A stretch of DNA of 64,000 bases, from positions 114,267 to 178,266 of the forward strand of contig NZ_FONG01000018.1 of assembly GCF_900112845.1 (NCBI RefSeq). Reading direction: 5' to 3'. The stretch comes from Actinacidiphila alni. Lineage in GTDB: Bacteria; Actinomycetota; Actinomycetes; Streptomycetales; Streptomycetaceae. Position numbers and translations under genes: made by a program. The notes beneath the pieces were generated by a model. That model saw only the letters and a list, made by a program, of their open reading frames with translations, did not search any database and was not told where the DNA came from. Below are positions 1 to 9,500 of the stretch, in pieces. How positions within the stretch are numbered: position 1 is the first letter of the stretch; every line of letters begins with the position of its first letter.

Positions 1-1
1 G

Positions 2-1330
2 GTGACATCTTCCGCGCCCTGCCCCGACCGCGCCGGGGCCGACGCCGGCGAACGTGCCGTACCCGACATACCTGTCGTACCCGTCGCATCCGTCGCACCC
101 GACGCGCGGGCCGTTCCGGCCGGGGACCGGCTGTGGTCGGCGAACTTCCGGCTCTACTTCACCGCCCGCTCGGTCGCCATGCTCGGCGACACGATGCTGC
201 CGGTCGCGCTGTCCGCCGGGCTGATCCAGTACGGCTACTCGGCCGGTGACATCGGCCTGGTGATGGCCGCGTCCACCGCGTGCTTCGCCGGACTGGTCAT
301 CTTCGGCGGGGTGTTCGCCGACCGCTTCAACGCCCGGCGGCTGATGATCGGCGCCGACCTCGTACGGGTCTGCACGCAGTCCACCGCGGCGGTTCTCTTC
401 CTCACCCACCGGATCACGCTGTGGGAGATGGCGCTGATCGCCGTCGTCAACGGCACGGCCGCCGCCATGTTCCAGCCGGGCGTGGCCAGTACGGTCGTCC
501 GCGTCGCGACCGATGTGCAGGGCGCCAACGGTGTGACGCGCACCGCGGAGTCCGTCGCGAGCCTGGCCGGGCCCGCCCTCGCCGGCGTCCTGGTCGGCTT
601 CACCTCGCCCGGGGTCGTCTTCGCCGTCCACTCCTCCACGTATCTGGTCAGTGCCCTGTGCCTGATCTCACTGCGGCTGGCCCCGCTGCCGCCGCGCGCC
701 GCCGTCCTCAAGGGCGCGAGCACCTTCAAGGCCGATCTCGCCGAGGGGTGGCGGGAGTTCCGGGCGCGCGACTGGATGTGGGGGGTGATCGTGATCTGGA
801 TGGCCTACATGATCTTCGTCTTCGGGCCCTATCTCCCGCTCGCCGCGGGCCAGATCATCCCCGAGCACGGCGCCGGCGCCTACGGACTGGTCAACTCCGC
901 GCTCGGCGGCGGCACCGCGGTCGGCGCGCTCATCGCGATGCGGGTGCGGGCGGACCGCCCGCTGCGGGCGGGCTCGATCGCGCTGTTCGCCACCGCGCTG
1001 ATGCCCGCGTCCGTCGGCTTCGGCCTGCCCGTGCCGGCCATCGCCGCGTGCGTCTTCTGCGCCGGCATGGGGTGGGCCTACTGGGGCGTCAACTGGGCGA
1101 CCAGCGTCCAGACGCAGGTCCCGAACGACATCCTCAACCGTATCCACGCCTACGAAGTCGCCGGGTCCATCGCCATGACGCCCGTCGGCCAGTCCCTCGC
1201 CGGCCCCGCCTCCACCGCTTTCGGTGCCCGCCACGTCCTCCAATTCGGTGCCGCCGCGGCTCTCCTGGTCTGCCTTCTCCTCCTCTCCGTCCCGGCCATC
1301 CGCAACCTCCGCCGCGCCCCCCACACCTGA
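2..1330 (+). CDS. MFS transporter, EntS-like drug/metabolite exporter
   Basis: Integral membrane major facilitator protein, expected to export a small molecule with proton antiport. The 442-residue translation has about 45 polar residues, then repeated hydrophobic segments from about residue 55 to 435, as in 12-helix MFS proteins. The loop GVFADRFNARR after the second or third helix is the family motif-A region (G-x-x-x-D-R-x-x-R-R). The length matches the EntS/enterobactin-exporter-like branch, but no substrate can be read from the sequence. The start is a GTG at base 2; the window edge hides any ribosome binding site, so an upstream start remains possible. Paired hairpins follow the stop. 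Confidence 0.85.
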   Translation: MTSSAPCPDRAGADAGERAVPDIPVVPVASVAPDARAVPAGDRLWSANFRLYFTARSVAMLGDTMLPVALSAGLIQYGYSAGDIGLVMAASTACFAGLVIFGGVFADRFNARRLMIGADLVRVCTQSTAAVLFLTHRITLWEMALIAVVNGTAAAMFQPGVASTVVRVATDVQGANGVTRTAESVASLAGPALAGVLVGFTSPGVVFAVHSSTYLVSALCLISLRLAPLPPRAAVLKGASTFKADLAEGWREFRARDWMWGVIVIWMAYMIFVFGPYLPLAAGQIIPEHGAGAYGLVNSALGGGTAVGALIAMRVRADRPLRAGSIALFATALMPASVGFGLPVPAIAACVFCAGMGWAYWGVNWATSVQTQVPNDILNRIHAYEVAGSIAMTPVGQSLAGPASTAFGARHVLQFGAAAALLVCLLLLSVPAIRNLRRAPHT

Positions 1331-1334
1331 CCCG

Positions 1335-1366
1335 CCCTCTCCGAAAGAGGGTGCCCCTCCAGGGGC
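1335..1366 (+). terminator. Two tandem hairpins after the MFS gene
   Basis: CCCTCT-CCGAA-AGAGGG (1335-1351) is followed at once by GCCCCT-CC-AGGGGC (1353-1366). The second half continues as GGGGCGCGGGGAC, which resembles the dispersed Streptomyces repeat also seen inside glgB at 33096. There is no U-tract, as is common in high-GC actinomycetes. It lies immediately after the stop codon. Confidence 0.5.
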
Positions 1367-1487
1367 GCGGGGACGCGGCGCGGCGCTGGCGGAAGTGGGT
1401 GCCCCCGACTGAACGCCCTCCGCAGGAGACAGAGCGAGGTCCGGATCCCGCCGGAAGGTCGAGGCGCCGGGCGCCAGGGTGGAGGTC

Positions 1488-2145
1488 ATGACCTCAAAGG
1501 CACCCGCCTTCGTGGGAAAGAAAGCCCTCGTGACCGGCGCCGGCCGGGGAATCGGTGCGGCAGTGGCACTCCGCCTGGCGGCGGAAGGCGCGGACGTGGC
1601 GTTCACGTACCGCGAGAACGAGGAAGCGGCAGCGGCGGTGGCAGCTGTGGAGCAGGCGGCCCGGGAGCTGAGCGGCCTGGACATCCTGGACAACAACGCG
1701 GCGGCGTACGTGACGGGCGGCGCCGAGGAATTCGACGCGGCGGTCGCGGCGAACATCCGCGCCCCATACCTCGCGGCGCGAGCCGCACTCGCTCATCTCC
1801 CGGACGGCAGCGGCCGCGTCGTCAGCAACGTGGCAGAACGCACCCCTTTTTTCCGGGCTGACGCTCTACGCCCTGACAAAGTCGGCGCTGACGGGCATGA
1901 CGAAAGGCCTGGCCCGTGACCTTGGGCCGCGCGGCATCACGGTGAATCTGGTCCACCCGGGCCCGACCGACACCGCCGCCAATCCGTCCGACGGCCCGTA
2001 CGCCCCGGCCATCCGCGCGGTCACGGCGCTGGACCGTTACGCGGATCCCGACGAGATCGCCTCGGCCGTGGCCTTCCTGGCCTCCCCCGCAGCCTCGTAC
2101 ATCACCAGCGCCGCCCTCCACGCGGGCGGCGGTTTCACGGTCTGA
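1488..2145 (+). pseudogene. Short-chain dehydrogenase/reductase remnant, internal deletion plus frameshift
   Basis: The N-terminal part (1488-1919 frame) carries the Rossmann motif TGAGRGIG and then RENEEAAAAVAAVEQ, which runs straight into LSGLDILDNNAA. About 25-30 residues normally lying between these blocks, around the cofactor-binding acidic residue, are missing. Near the run of six T at 1847-1852 the frame is lost. The rest of the enzyme continues in the next frame (read from about 1855 to 2145) as GLTLYALTKSAL, with the catalytic Y-x-x-x-K, followed by PRGITVNLVHPGPTDT and a normal C-terminus. Five T instead of six would restore the frame but not the deleted block. ATG 1488 is preceded by GGAGG at short spacing. 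Probably nonfunctional; a sequencing indel would explain only the frameshift. Confidence 0.75.
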
Positions 2146-2416
2146 CCTGCGGACAGGCGGGCAGGGGCGGTGATCACGAGTCCGATTGGACGTCACGACC
2201 AGCACGCTCAGCGAGCGACCGAAACTGGCCGACCGGGCCTGGATCGCGAACTCCTGACAGGAGTCATGCAGCACGGCCAGGCACCGGATGCCGCGAGAGC
2301 GATCGACATCAACCGCCACAGCCAGCGCCCTTGCCAGCAGTTCCGTCGGGCCACACCCCGTTCAATGGATTCCCGGCCCGCGCGACTTGCCGCGTGCCGG
2401 CGCAGGGCCGCTTGCG

Positions 2417-2860
2417 TCACGCCACAATCTCGCCGTTCGGTACTGTTGACAGCGCGTACCGAACGGTCTCGACGTCAGCCAGGGGTACGGCCAGATCGTA
2501 CGAACGGCCCGCTGACTTCAACGTGTACCGGCGGAACTTCGGTCCGGCGGGCACGCGGTCACCATCCCCGATCAGCCCGAGAGGTCCGGAAAGCTCGGTC
2601 CGGTGCTTCCCGGAGCGATCCTCCCATATGGGCGGCTGCCCGGCCGCAACCAGTAGCCATCCCGGCCGCAGCCGCGTCGCCTTCCCCGCCATGGCCGTTC
2701 CGCCAATGCTCTTGGTGAACCCGGAGACCTTCAGCGTCACCCCGTCATCGAGGTCAGCCCGATCCCCCTCAGCGCTCCGTCGTCGCACCCACGTCCACTG
2801 CAACACCAAATCCACCAGCGTCCGCGTCCCCGCCGCCCGCCGCACATCGGCGATCACCAC
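2417..2860 (-). CDS. Hypothetical protein (147 aa)
   Basis: I do not recognise a family. The protein is soluble in appearance, with no signal peptide or membrane segment. It is rich in beta-prone stretches (VTLKVSGFTKS, GWLLVAAGQPPIW, RRYTLKSAGRSYDLAVP) that could fit a small beta-barrel or PH-like fold, but this is only an impression. GTG 2860 or GTG 2857 is the start; AAAGGAG lies just upstream and its spacing fits 2857 slightly better. It follows the toxin-immunity pair of locus 1 on the same strand after a 77-base AT-rich gap, so it could be a second immunity or accessory gene, or unrelated. Confidence 0.6.
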   Translation of the reverse strand: MVIADVRRAAGTRTLVDLVLQWTWVRRRSAEGDRADLDDGVTLKVSGFTKSIGGTAMAGKATRLRPGWLLVAAGQPPIWEDRSGKHRTELSGPLGLIGDGDRVPAGPKFRRYTLKSAGRSYDLAVPLADVETVRYALSTVPNGEIVA

Positions 2861-2937
2861 GAACTCCTTTCACCGGGCACCACTTACCATAGAAATTTGC
2901 ACTCACCGACTCTTCGCCACAAAAGGGTGGAAATCCC

Positions 2938-3516
2938 CTAACTCATCGCATTCAGAAGTTCCATTAGGCGAATACGAGACAGCTCTCGCGATCTTGCACG
3001 AATAGAAGCCACCAAGCCTTGAGGGATATTAGGCATCACCTCCAGAGAAAGGTCACCGATATCCCTCAGCTGGCATTCCAGCTCAATCTCCTCCCGATCG
3101 ACCCCATCACTCAATTCGCCGGACATGAAGCCTGCGCCATTAAGCGCGTGATTTGAGCAGTATTGCACGTTCACGGAATCGAGCGTGCCCCTGTATACAC
3201 TGGCATAATAGAGACACGCGGCCGAATCATACGCGTACGCAAGAGCGCCCATCGGCTCGTCCTCGCCAGAAAGTTCCGGCAGGCTCTCGAATGACTGGGA
3301 AAGTTCATCCCACTGCCCATCCGCCTCAAACTCCCAGAGACGCTCCATGCACCTAATCGCCAACTCGACATCTGACAGGCGCTCGGCATCTCGGCCGACT
3401 ACTCCGGTGAAAAGTTGCGCCATTCTTTCAGCGCAAGACGCTGCGAAGACTTTTACCTGCGCTGCGGTTCCCACCTCGAGGAACTGCAGCACTTTCGATC
3501 GACCTTCACTCACCAT
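2938..3516 (-). CDS. DUF416-like protein, candidate immunity protein for the deaminase toxin
   Basis: 192-residue cytosolic, acidic protein without signal or membrane segment. Its blocks line up by eye with YjaG/DUF416: an early FAASCAERM (YjaG: FMACLCERM), then CMERLWE (ILDLIWE), then AYAYDSAACLYY (VYPAIDACVALS), and a final acidic helical region before SIRARSREL. DUF416 biochemistry is unknown to me. Its start overlaps the stop of the upstream toxin gene in the string ATGGTGA (7-base overlap), the usual coupling for a toxin and its immunity protein, so protection against the adjacent deaminase tip is inferred from position. The gene is clearly more AT-rich than the RHS body. GTG 3513 is an alternative start. 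Confidence 0.7.
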   Translation of the reverse strand: MVSEGRSKVLQFLEVGTAAQVKVFAASCAERMAQLFTGVVGRDAERLSDVELAIRCMERLWEFEADGQWDELSQSFESLPELSGEDEPMGALAYAYDSAACLYYASVYRGTLDSVNVQYCSNHALNGAGFMSGELSDGVDREEIELECQLRDIGDLSLEVMPNIPQGLVASIRARSRELSRIRLMELLNAMS

Positions 3517-6500
3517 ACGAAAGTCCGAACCATGGTCCCCGATTCGCTCTGATAAGTCTGACCGGTCATACGCCCGCCGGTCGCCCTAATGAGAGGCGCA
3601 CAGTAGGTGTTGCACACACTCCGTGACGCACCTCCAGCAATTGGCTCCCAGCCCATTTTGTTAATATAGAGAAGCGCATTCTGTTCGGCATGCATTCCGG
3701 CAATATTATCCGCCAATATCTCTCCCTTTCCTATCATTTCCCTCTGCGCCTTCGTAAGTCCACGGCCACTTCCGGCAACAACATCAACCGTACCGTGCGG
3801 TGTCCGCGCCCGGATCACACTGACAGTCGACTTTGACATTGCTATCGGGCTACCAGCTTGAGAATGAATATCCGATGAGCGACTCGCAAGCTGTTGAGCG
3901 ACTTCCCCGTTGCAATTATGAACCAGTACCGGCGTGGTTCCCGCCAGCACATAGTAAGTGTGGACATCCGAGACCGTCAGGTTGTCACGGTTGGCCGCGC
4001 CTGCGGTGATGCGCACCGCGATGACCGTGACGTGCTGGTCGTGGTCCGTATTGAGAGCGTGGCCCGGCTTCAAGGTGCCGGCAGGGACCCAGGTGTGGGT
4101 GGTGTCGTCCCAGAAGGGGTGCTTGGACGTGGTGTGTACGGTGGCCGGCTTCGCGCCGGGCACCTTTATCGTGAGGTCGACCAGGTCGTCGTCGTGATTG
4201 ACCCACGTTGCGGTAACCGCATGTGAACCGTCGTTCTTACCGGTGTCCGGGTCGGCGGTCTTCACCTTGTCGCCGACGGCGATGTCCCCGATCGGCTTCG
4301 ACTTACCGTTGGCCATCAGGACAGGTGTGCTTGGTACGAAGCTGCACGCCGCGCCGGTTTGCGGTGCCGCGTCCGCTGCCCGCTCTCCGCCTGACGCCGA
4401 GCCGGAATCCGCCTTCGCCTTCGCGCCGGCCGCCGCCGTGTCCGCCCCCGCGGACGCCGCAGCGTCCTCCTTCGCGGCGGTCTCGACGGCTTTAGTGACC
4501 GTGGCGGCGGCCACGCTGGCTGTCGCCACCTCCGCCGCAACCGTCGCACCACCTGCCACGACCGCGCTTGTCGCTCCACTGACCACGGCCGCTGTGGCGC
4601 CGAATTCCGCCCCTGCGGTGACGCCTTCCGCAGCGGCCACGAGGACAGCCGCGCAAGCGCCACCCGTACCGACGACGCACGCGACAGCACTCACGACGAC
4701 GGCCGTCGCGACAACCGCGGCAATGACCGGGTGCTGCTCGACGACGTGCTTGACCTTGTGAACAACCGCCTTGGCGCCGCATTTCACGTTCCAGAAACTG
4801 CAGTGCTTCTTCTTGGGCGTGCCCGCGCCCTGCTCCGAGTGCTGCTTGTCGAGAGCGGCGATGTCCTTCTGGCAGGAGTCGTCGCAGTATCCACCGCCAC
4901 CAACAGCGGCATTCATCAGGCCTGACGGGTCGCTACCGGTGACCGGGTTGCTCGACGCGTAGCTGTAGCCGTTGATCTGTTGCGGGTCCGTGAGTTCCAG
5001 GACAGGGTCGAGTGAGATGAAACGGCCGATCGTGGGGTCGTAGTCCCTGGCACCGAGGTGGGTGAGACCAGTGGTGTCGTCCTCGACGCCGCCGACGAAG
5101 CCCTGGTCACCGGTCCAGGAATCCGGGTCCGACCCCCGGCTGTTACCGAAGGGATCGGTACGCCGGTGGACAGCGGTCTGGGTGTCGGCGTCGATCTGGG
5201 TCGTGGCGGTGTTGTGCGCGTCGGTCAGGACCCACTCAAGGGATCCGTCACCGCTGCGGGTCGCTACGGTCTGGTCTCCCCAGGAGTAATAGCGCGTCCC
5301 GTTCGTGCTGGTCGTGCCCTTGAGCAGTTTCAGCTCGGTGTCGCCGAGGTACAGCGTGGTGCCCGAGGCGTCCCGGGACAGCAGCCGCTCGCCGTCGGCA
5401 TCGTACAGGTAGGACGCCGAGGTACCGTCTGAGTCGTCGGCCTGGGCCAGATCCCCTTCATCGTCCCATTGCAGTGATTCCGAGGTCCCGTCCAGGGTCC
5501 GGTTGGTGGTGTTGCCCGACTTGTCGTAGCCGTAGGCGTTCTGCTTGTCGGGCTTGCCGGCCTCGACGGTCTTCGAACTGGTCAGCGTGTGTGGCTGCGA
5601 CCCGTCCTCGGCGCCGTAGGTGTACGTCGTCGTGGCGTCGGGCGCGCCGGTATTCGTGCCGTGCTGGACGAGCTGCGTACGGTTGCCCAACTTGTCGTAG
5701 CTGTACGTCTGCCAGTACGGCGCCGGACCTCCCAGGATGCCGGTCGTGGGGTCGGAGGCGCATCCATTGGTGGCCGTCCATGCCTGGGTGAGCCGGTCAT
5801 GGCCGTCGTAGCGATAGCACTGGGTGTCGTCACCGGTGTCGTCCGTCGCGTCGACAACTGTCGGGTTGCCCGCGTCGTCGTACGAGTAGTGGGTGTCGTC
5901 GACGGGCGCCGTGTGAGTGTCGTCGGTGATCAGCTGACGGTTGAGACGACCTGTGCCGTCCTCATAGGTGTTGGTCTCCTGGACCCACTTGGTCGCGCTG
6001 TTGGAGGACTCGCCGAGGGTGATCTGCTGGACCTGGCTGAGCTTGGTGTACTGGGTGTTCTGCACATAGCCCGAGGCACCGTTGAGGTTCTTCGGCATGC
6101 CCAGTTCGTTGTAGCCGTAGACAAGCGATTCCGACGGCAGTCCGCCCGCCGCCGGGTCGGAGGTGCTGTAGAGCGTGCCGTCCAGGTTGTATGTGGCGTT
6201 TGAGACGTACGAACCCGCCAGTGCCCCCTCACCCGTCGCGGAGGGAATCACCACACGGGTGGCAGTAGGTCGGTACAGCTCGTCGTAGGCGCCGACTTGG
6301 GAGGTGTACGACAAGGTGGCACCAGTGGTGGAATCCTTGACATAGCGAATCGACGAAGTCGGCTGCCCCTTGCTGACTGAGTCGTACGTCCACTTCGCGA
6401 GCTGATTGTCAGAGCTCTGATCGGCTACTGCGGAGTCGAACATCCCCGTCTTGCGGCCGAGTTCGTCATACGTGTAGCTGATCGTCTTGCCGCGACTGTC

Positions 6501-9500
6501 CGTCGTGGCGACCATCTGGTCCAGGTCGTTGTACGCCGTCCTGGTCGCGCCTGCGTCGGGGTCGGTCGCGGTGACCTGGCGCCCCATCACGTCGTAGCCG
6601 TAGGTCCAGACATTGTTCCCCGCGTCCGTGACCTTGGTCAGGCGGCTTTTCGCGTCATAGCCATAGGTGATCGAGGTGTAGGGCCCGCTGGCTGTTCCGT
6701 TGTCGTACTGCCGTGTCTCCGTGGTGCGGCCGAGGGTGTCGGTCAACGTGGTGGTGGCGACCCCTCCGTTCGGCGGAATGACCGTGGTGCGGTCACCGCC
6801 GTAGCTCGTGCTGGTCGTCCACTTCTTGGTGCCCTTGGCGTAGAAGTCCGCCGCGGTCGGACGGCTCGCCCCGTCGTAGGTGGTGAGTGTCTGAGCGGGT
6901 TCGACCGAGGTGATGTTCGCCAACGTCCCCGACGCGGTGCTGCCGTCGGTGTAGTCGGCGTCGGTCTCCACGGCCAGGCCGCGCGAATCGTACTTCGTTT
7001 CGGAGATGACGCGGCCGCCCCCGGGCGCGGGCGTCTGCGACTGGCGCGGGCGCAGCATGGAGTCATAGATGGCGTAGGTGTAGTCGTACGACGTACCGTC
7101 GTTGCGCACCTTGCCCGTGCGGACATACGAAGCCGCGGAATTCGACAGCGCATACGTGTACGTGAGATTCGGCTGCTGTCCAGCGGACTTGTTCCTGTTG
7201 GCGAGCCAGATCCCGGTCACCCGACCCAGCGGGTCGTACGCGTAGTCAGTGCGCTTGCTGTTGGGATCCACAACCGACGTGGCCACTCCGCGGGCCGGAT
7301 CATAAGTCGTCGTGGTCGCGTAGTCCTTGGCGTCCTTTGTGACGGTCTGAGTCAGCGGCCCACCGGAGGAGGGGGTGTACGCGGTACTACTGGTGTGGCC
7401 GGCCGCGTCCTTGACGGTCAGCACCCTGCCCTGGGTGTCATACGTGCTGTTCGAGACAGTCTGATAGACGGGTGTGGATCCGTTGTACGACGTCAGGCGC
7501 TGGGTCGAGGTCTCTTCGCCATGCGTGGGAGCCGTGCCGTACGACGCATAGTCGTACAGGGTACGTGCGTCGGAGACCACGTTGTCGGGCCTGCTGGGCG
7601 TCGTACCGCAGCTCACGTCTACGGTCTCGACGCGGATCGGTGCGGCCATGATCCAGGCGTCGACGTTATTGACGTAAGTCGTACGTGTGCATTGCTCGTC
7701 GCCGCTCACCGCGTCGTCGCCGAGGTCATTGACCTCGGTGGGTTCACCTGTGGCCGCGTCGTACGTCGTGATCGACGTGGTCGTGCGCGGGCTGCCGCCG
7801 ACAATGTCGGTGCGGTTGTGGACAGCAGCGGGTCGAACGAAGGTCGCGATACGGGTTCCGTCGGTCGCGGTCTGGTGGATCCACTCGTCGGTGATGGTGC
7901 CGGACACTTCGGCAGCGCCGTTGTAGGTGACGGATTCGCGTACGTCTCCGGCGAGTTCGTCGGAGTCGGTGACCTGTGTGCCGTTGGAATCGGTCACCTT
8001 GACGCTACGGGTCGTGCCGTCGGACTGTTTGTCACCGTCCATGCCCCGGAAGAATGTCGCGACGGTCTTGGTACGGGCGGACTGAGCGTCTCCGGTCGTG
8101 GTGGTGACGCTCCCGTAGCCGCGCCATACCGACCAGGTCTTGCGACTGGCGGGGCTGATCACGTCATCGCTGTCGTAGTGCCAGGCCGGGTTCCCGTTGT
8201 AGGTGTAGTCCGTCTCCTTGAGAGGCGCCCCGCCGCTCGGGTCGGATTCGTTCACCTGCTTGACCACGTACTTGTGGAACCAGTCCAGTTGTGGCTTCGC
8301 CGTCAGAGGCGGTGTCCACCAGACCGGATAGCAGAGCTTTGTGTTGCTGTCCGGGGCGGACGGCATATTGGTTCCCACGATGCACTGCGGGTCGGAATAG
8401 TTGACCGTGATGACCGAGCCGGTCTCCGTGGTGATGGTCCGTACGCGCCACTTGATCAGAGCGGCGATGTCGTCGTGCGTGGTGTCGACCCGGTTGGCGA
8501 GCTGGATTCCGGCGAAGGTGATGGGTTTCATGGCCAGGTCGGCACCGTCTTTGCCGGTCCGGGTGATCGACTTCAGCCACAGGCTCGCCGACGTGCCGTC
8601 ACCGGGATCGACGAAATTCTGGTCGAGCGTCCATGCGTCGACATCACGGTATGCGGGCGTCGTCAGGCTCGCGTCCCACACTTTTGCGGTGACTCCGACG
8701 AGACGCCGACGGGAGAAGAACGTCGGCGAGGGTGTGTTCTTGCATACCGTGCCGAGGTTGCAGATCTGGTCGAAGGGAACGTCGGGCCAGTCCTTTGCCG
8801 TGGTCGGGCTCAGCGTCCCACAGGGTTCGGTGTCGGTGGGCAGGCAGCGCTCCCGCGTGGAGAACACCACCTGGTCGGGGGCCGTACCGAACACCGTGGA
8901 AGCGGTGATGCCGTAGTCGATCCGCGACAGATAACCGCCGCGCACATAGGTGGTGCCGGTCGCCGTGGTCGTGCCGTTCTGGCCGTAGGCGTTGTTCTCC
9001 TTGCTGTACCAGTACGACATCGCGTTCTGGTGGGTGTCCACCACGTAGTCCAGGTTCCAGCGCCATGCCTGGGTGAGCGACCGGCCGGAGAAGGACGTGC
9101 CGCCGGTGTATCCCGGCTCGCTACTGTCGTCTCCGTACACCGGGACGGTCCAAGTGGAATTGGTCTCCGCCTTGCCCGTGGACCAGCCGGGAAGCCTGTT
9201 CAGGCCAAAGGTGTACTGGCTTCCGTCCGGTGTGGTGACCGTCCAGTACTCACCGTCGTTGTCACCATTGACAGCTCCTGTCCAATGGATGACGCGTTCG
9301 CCGTCGTCCTCCTTCGGATGCCACTCCCCGGTGTTCTTGTCCTTGATGAGGGGGGTCGATTTGCCATTGAGTACAAGCGTGGCATTGTCATTGGCCCAGC
9401 ACTCGTCGTATTTCTTGTCCTGGCCGTCGTCGTCGCACGAGTCGTAGGACCGCTCGATGTACGACGTTGGCAGGTCCCAGCCTTCACCAACCCAGGAAGG

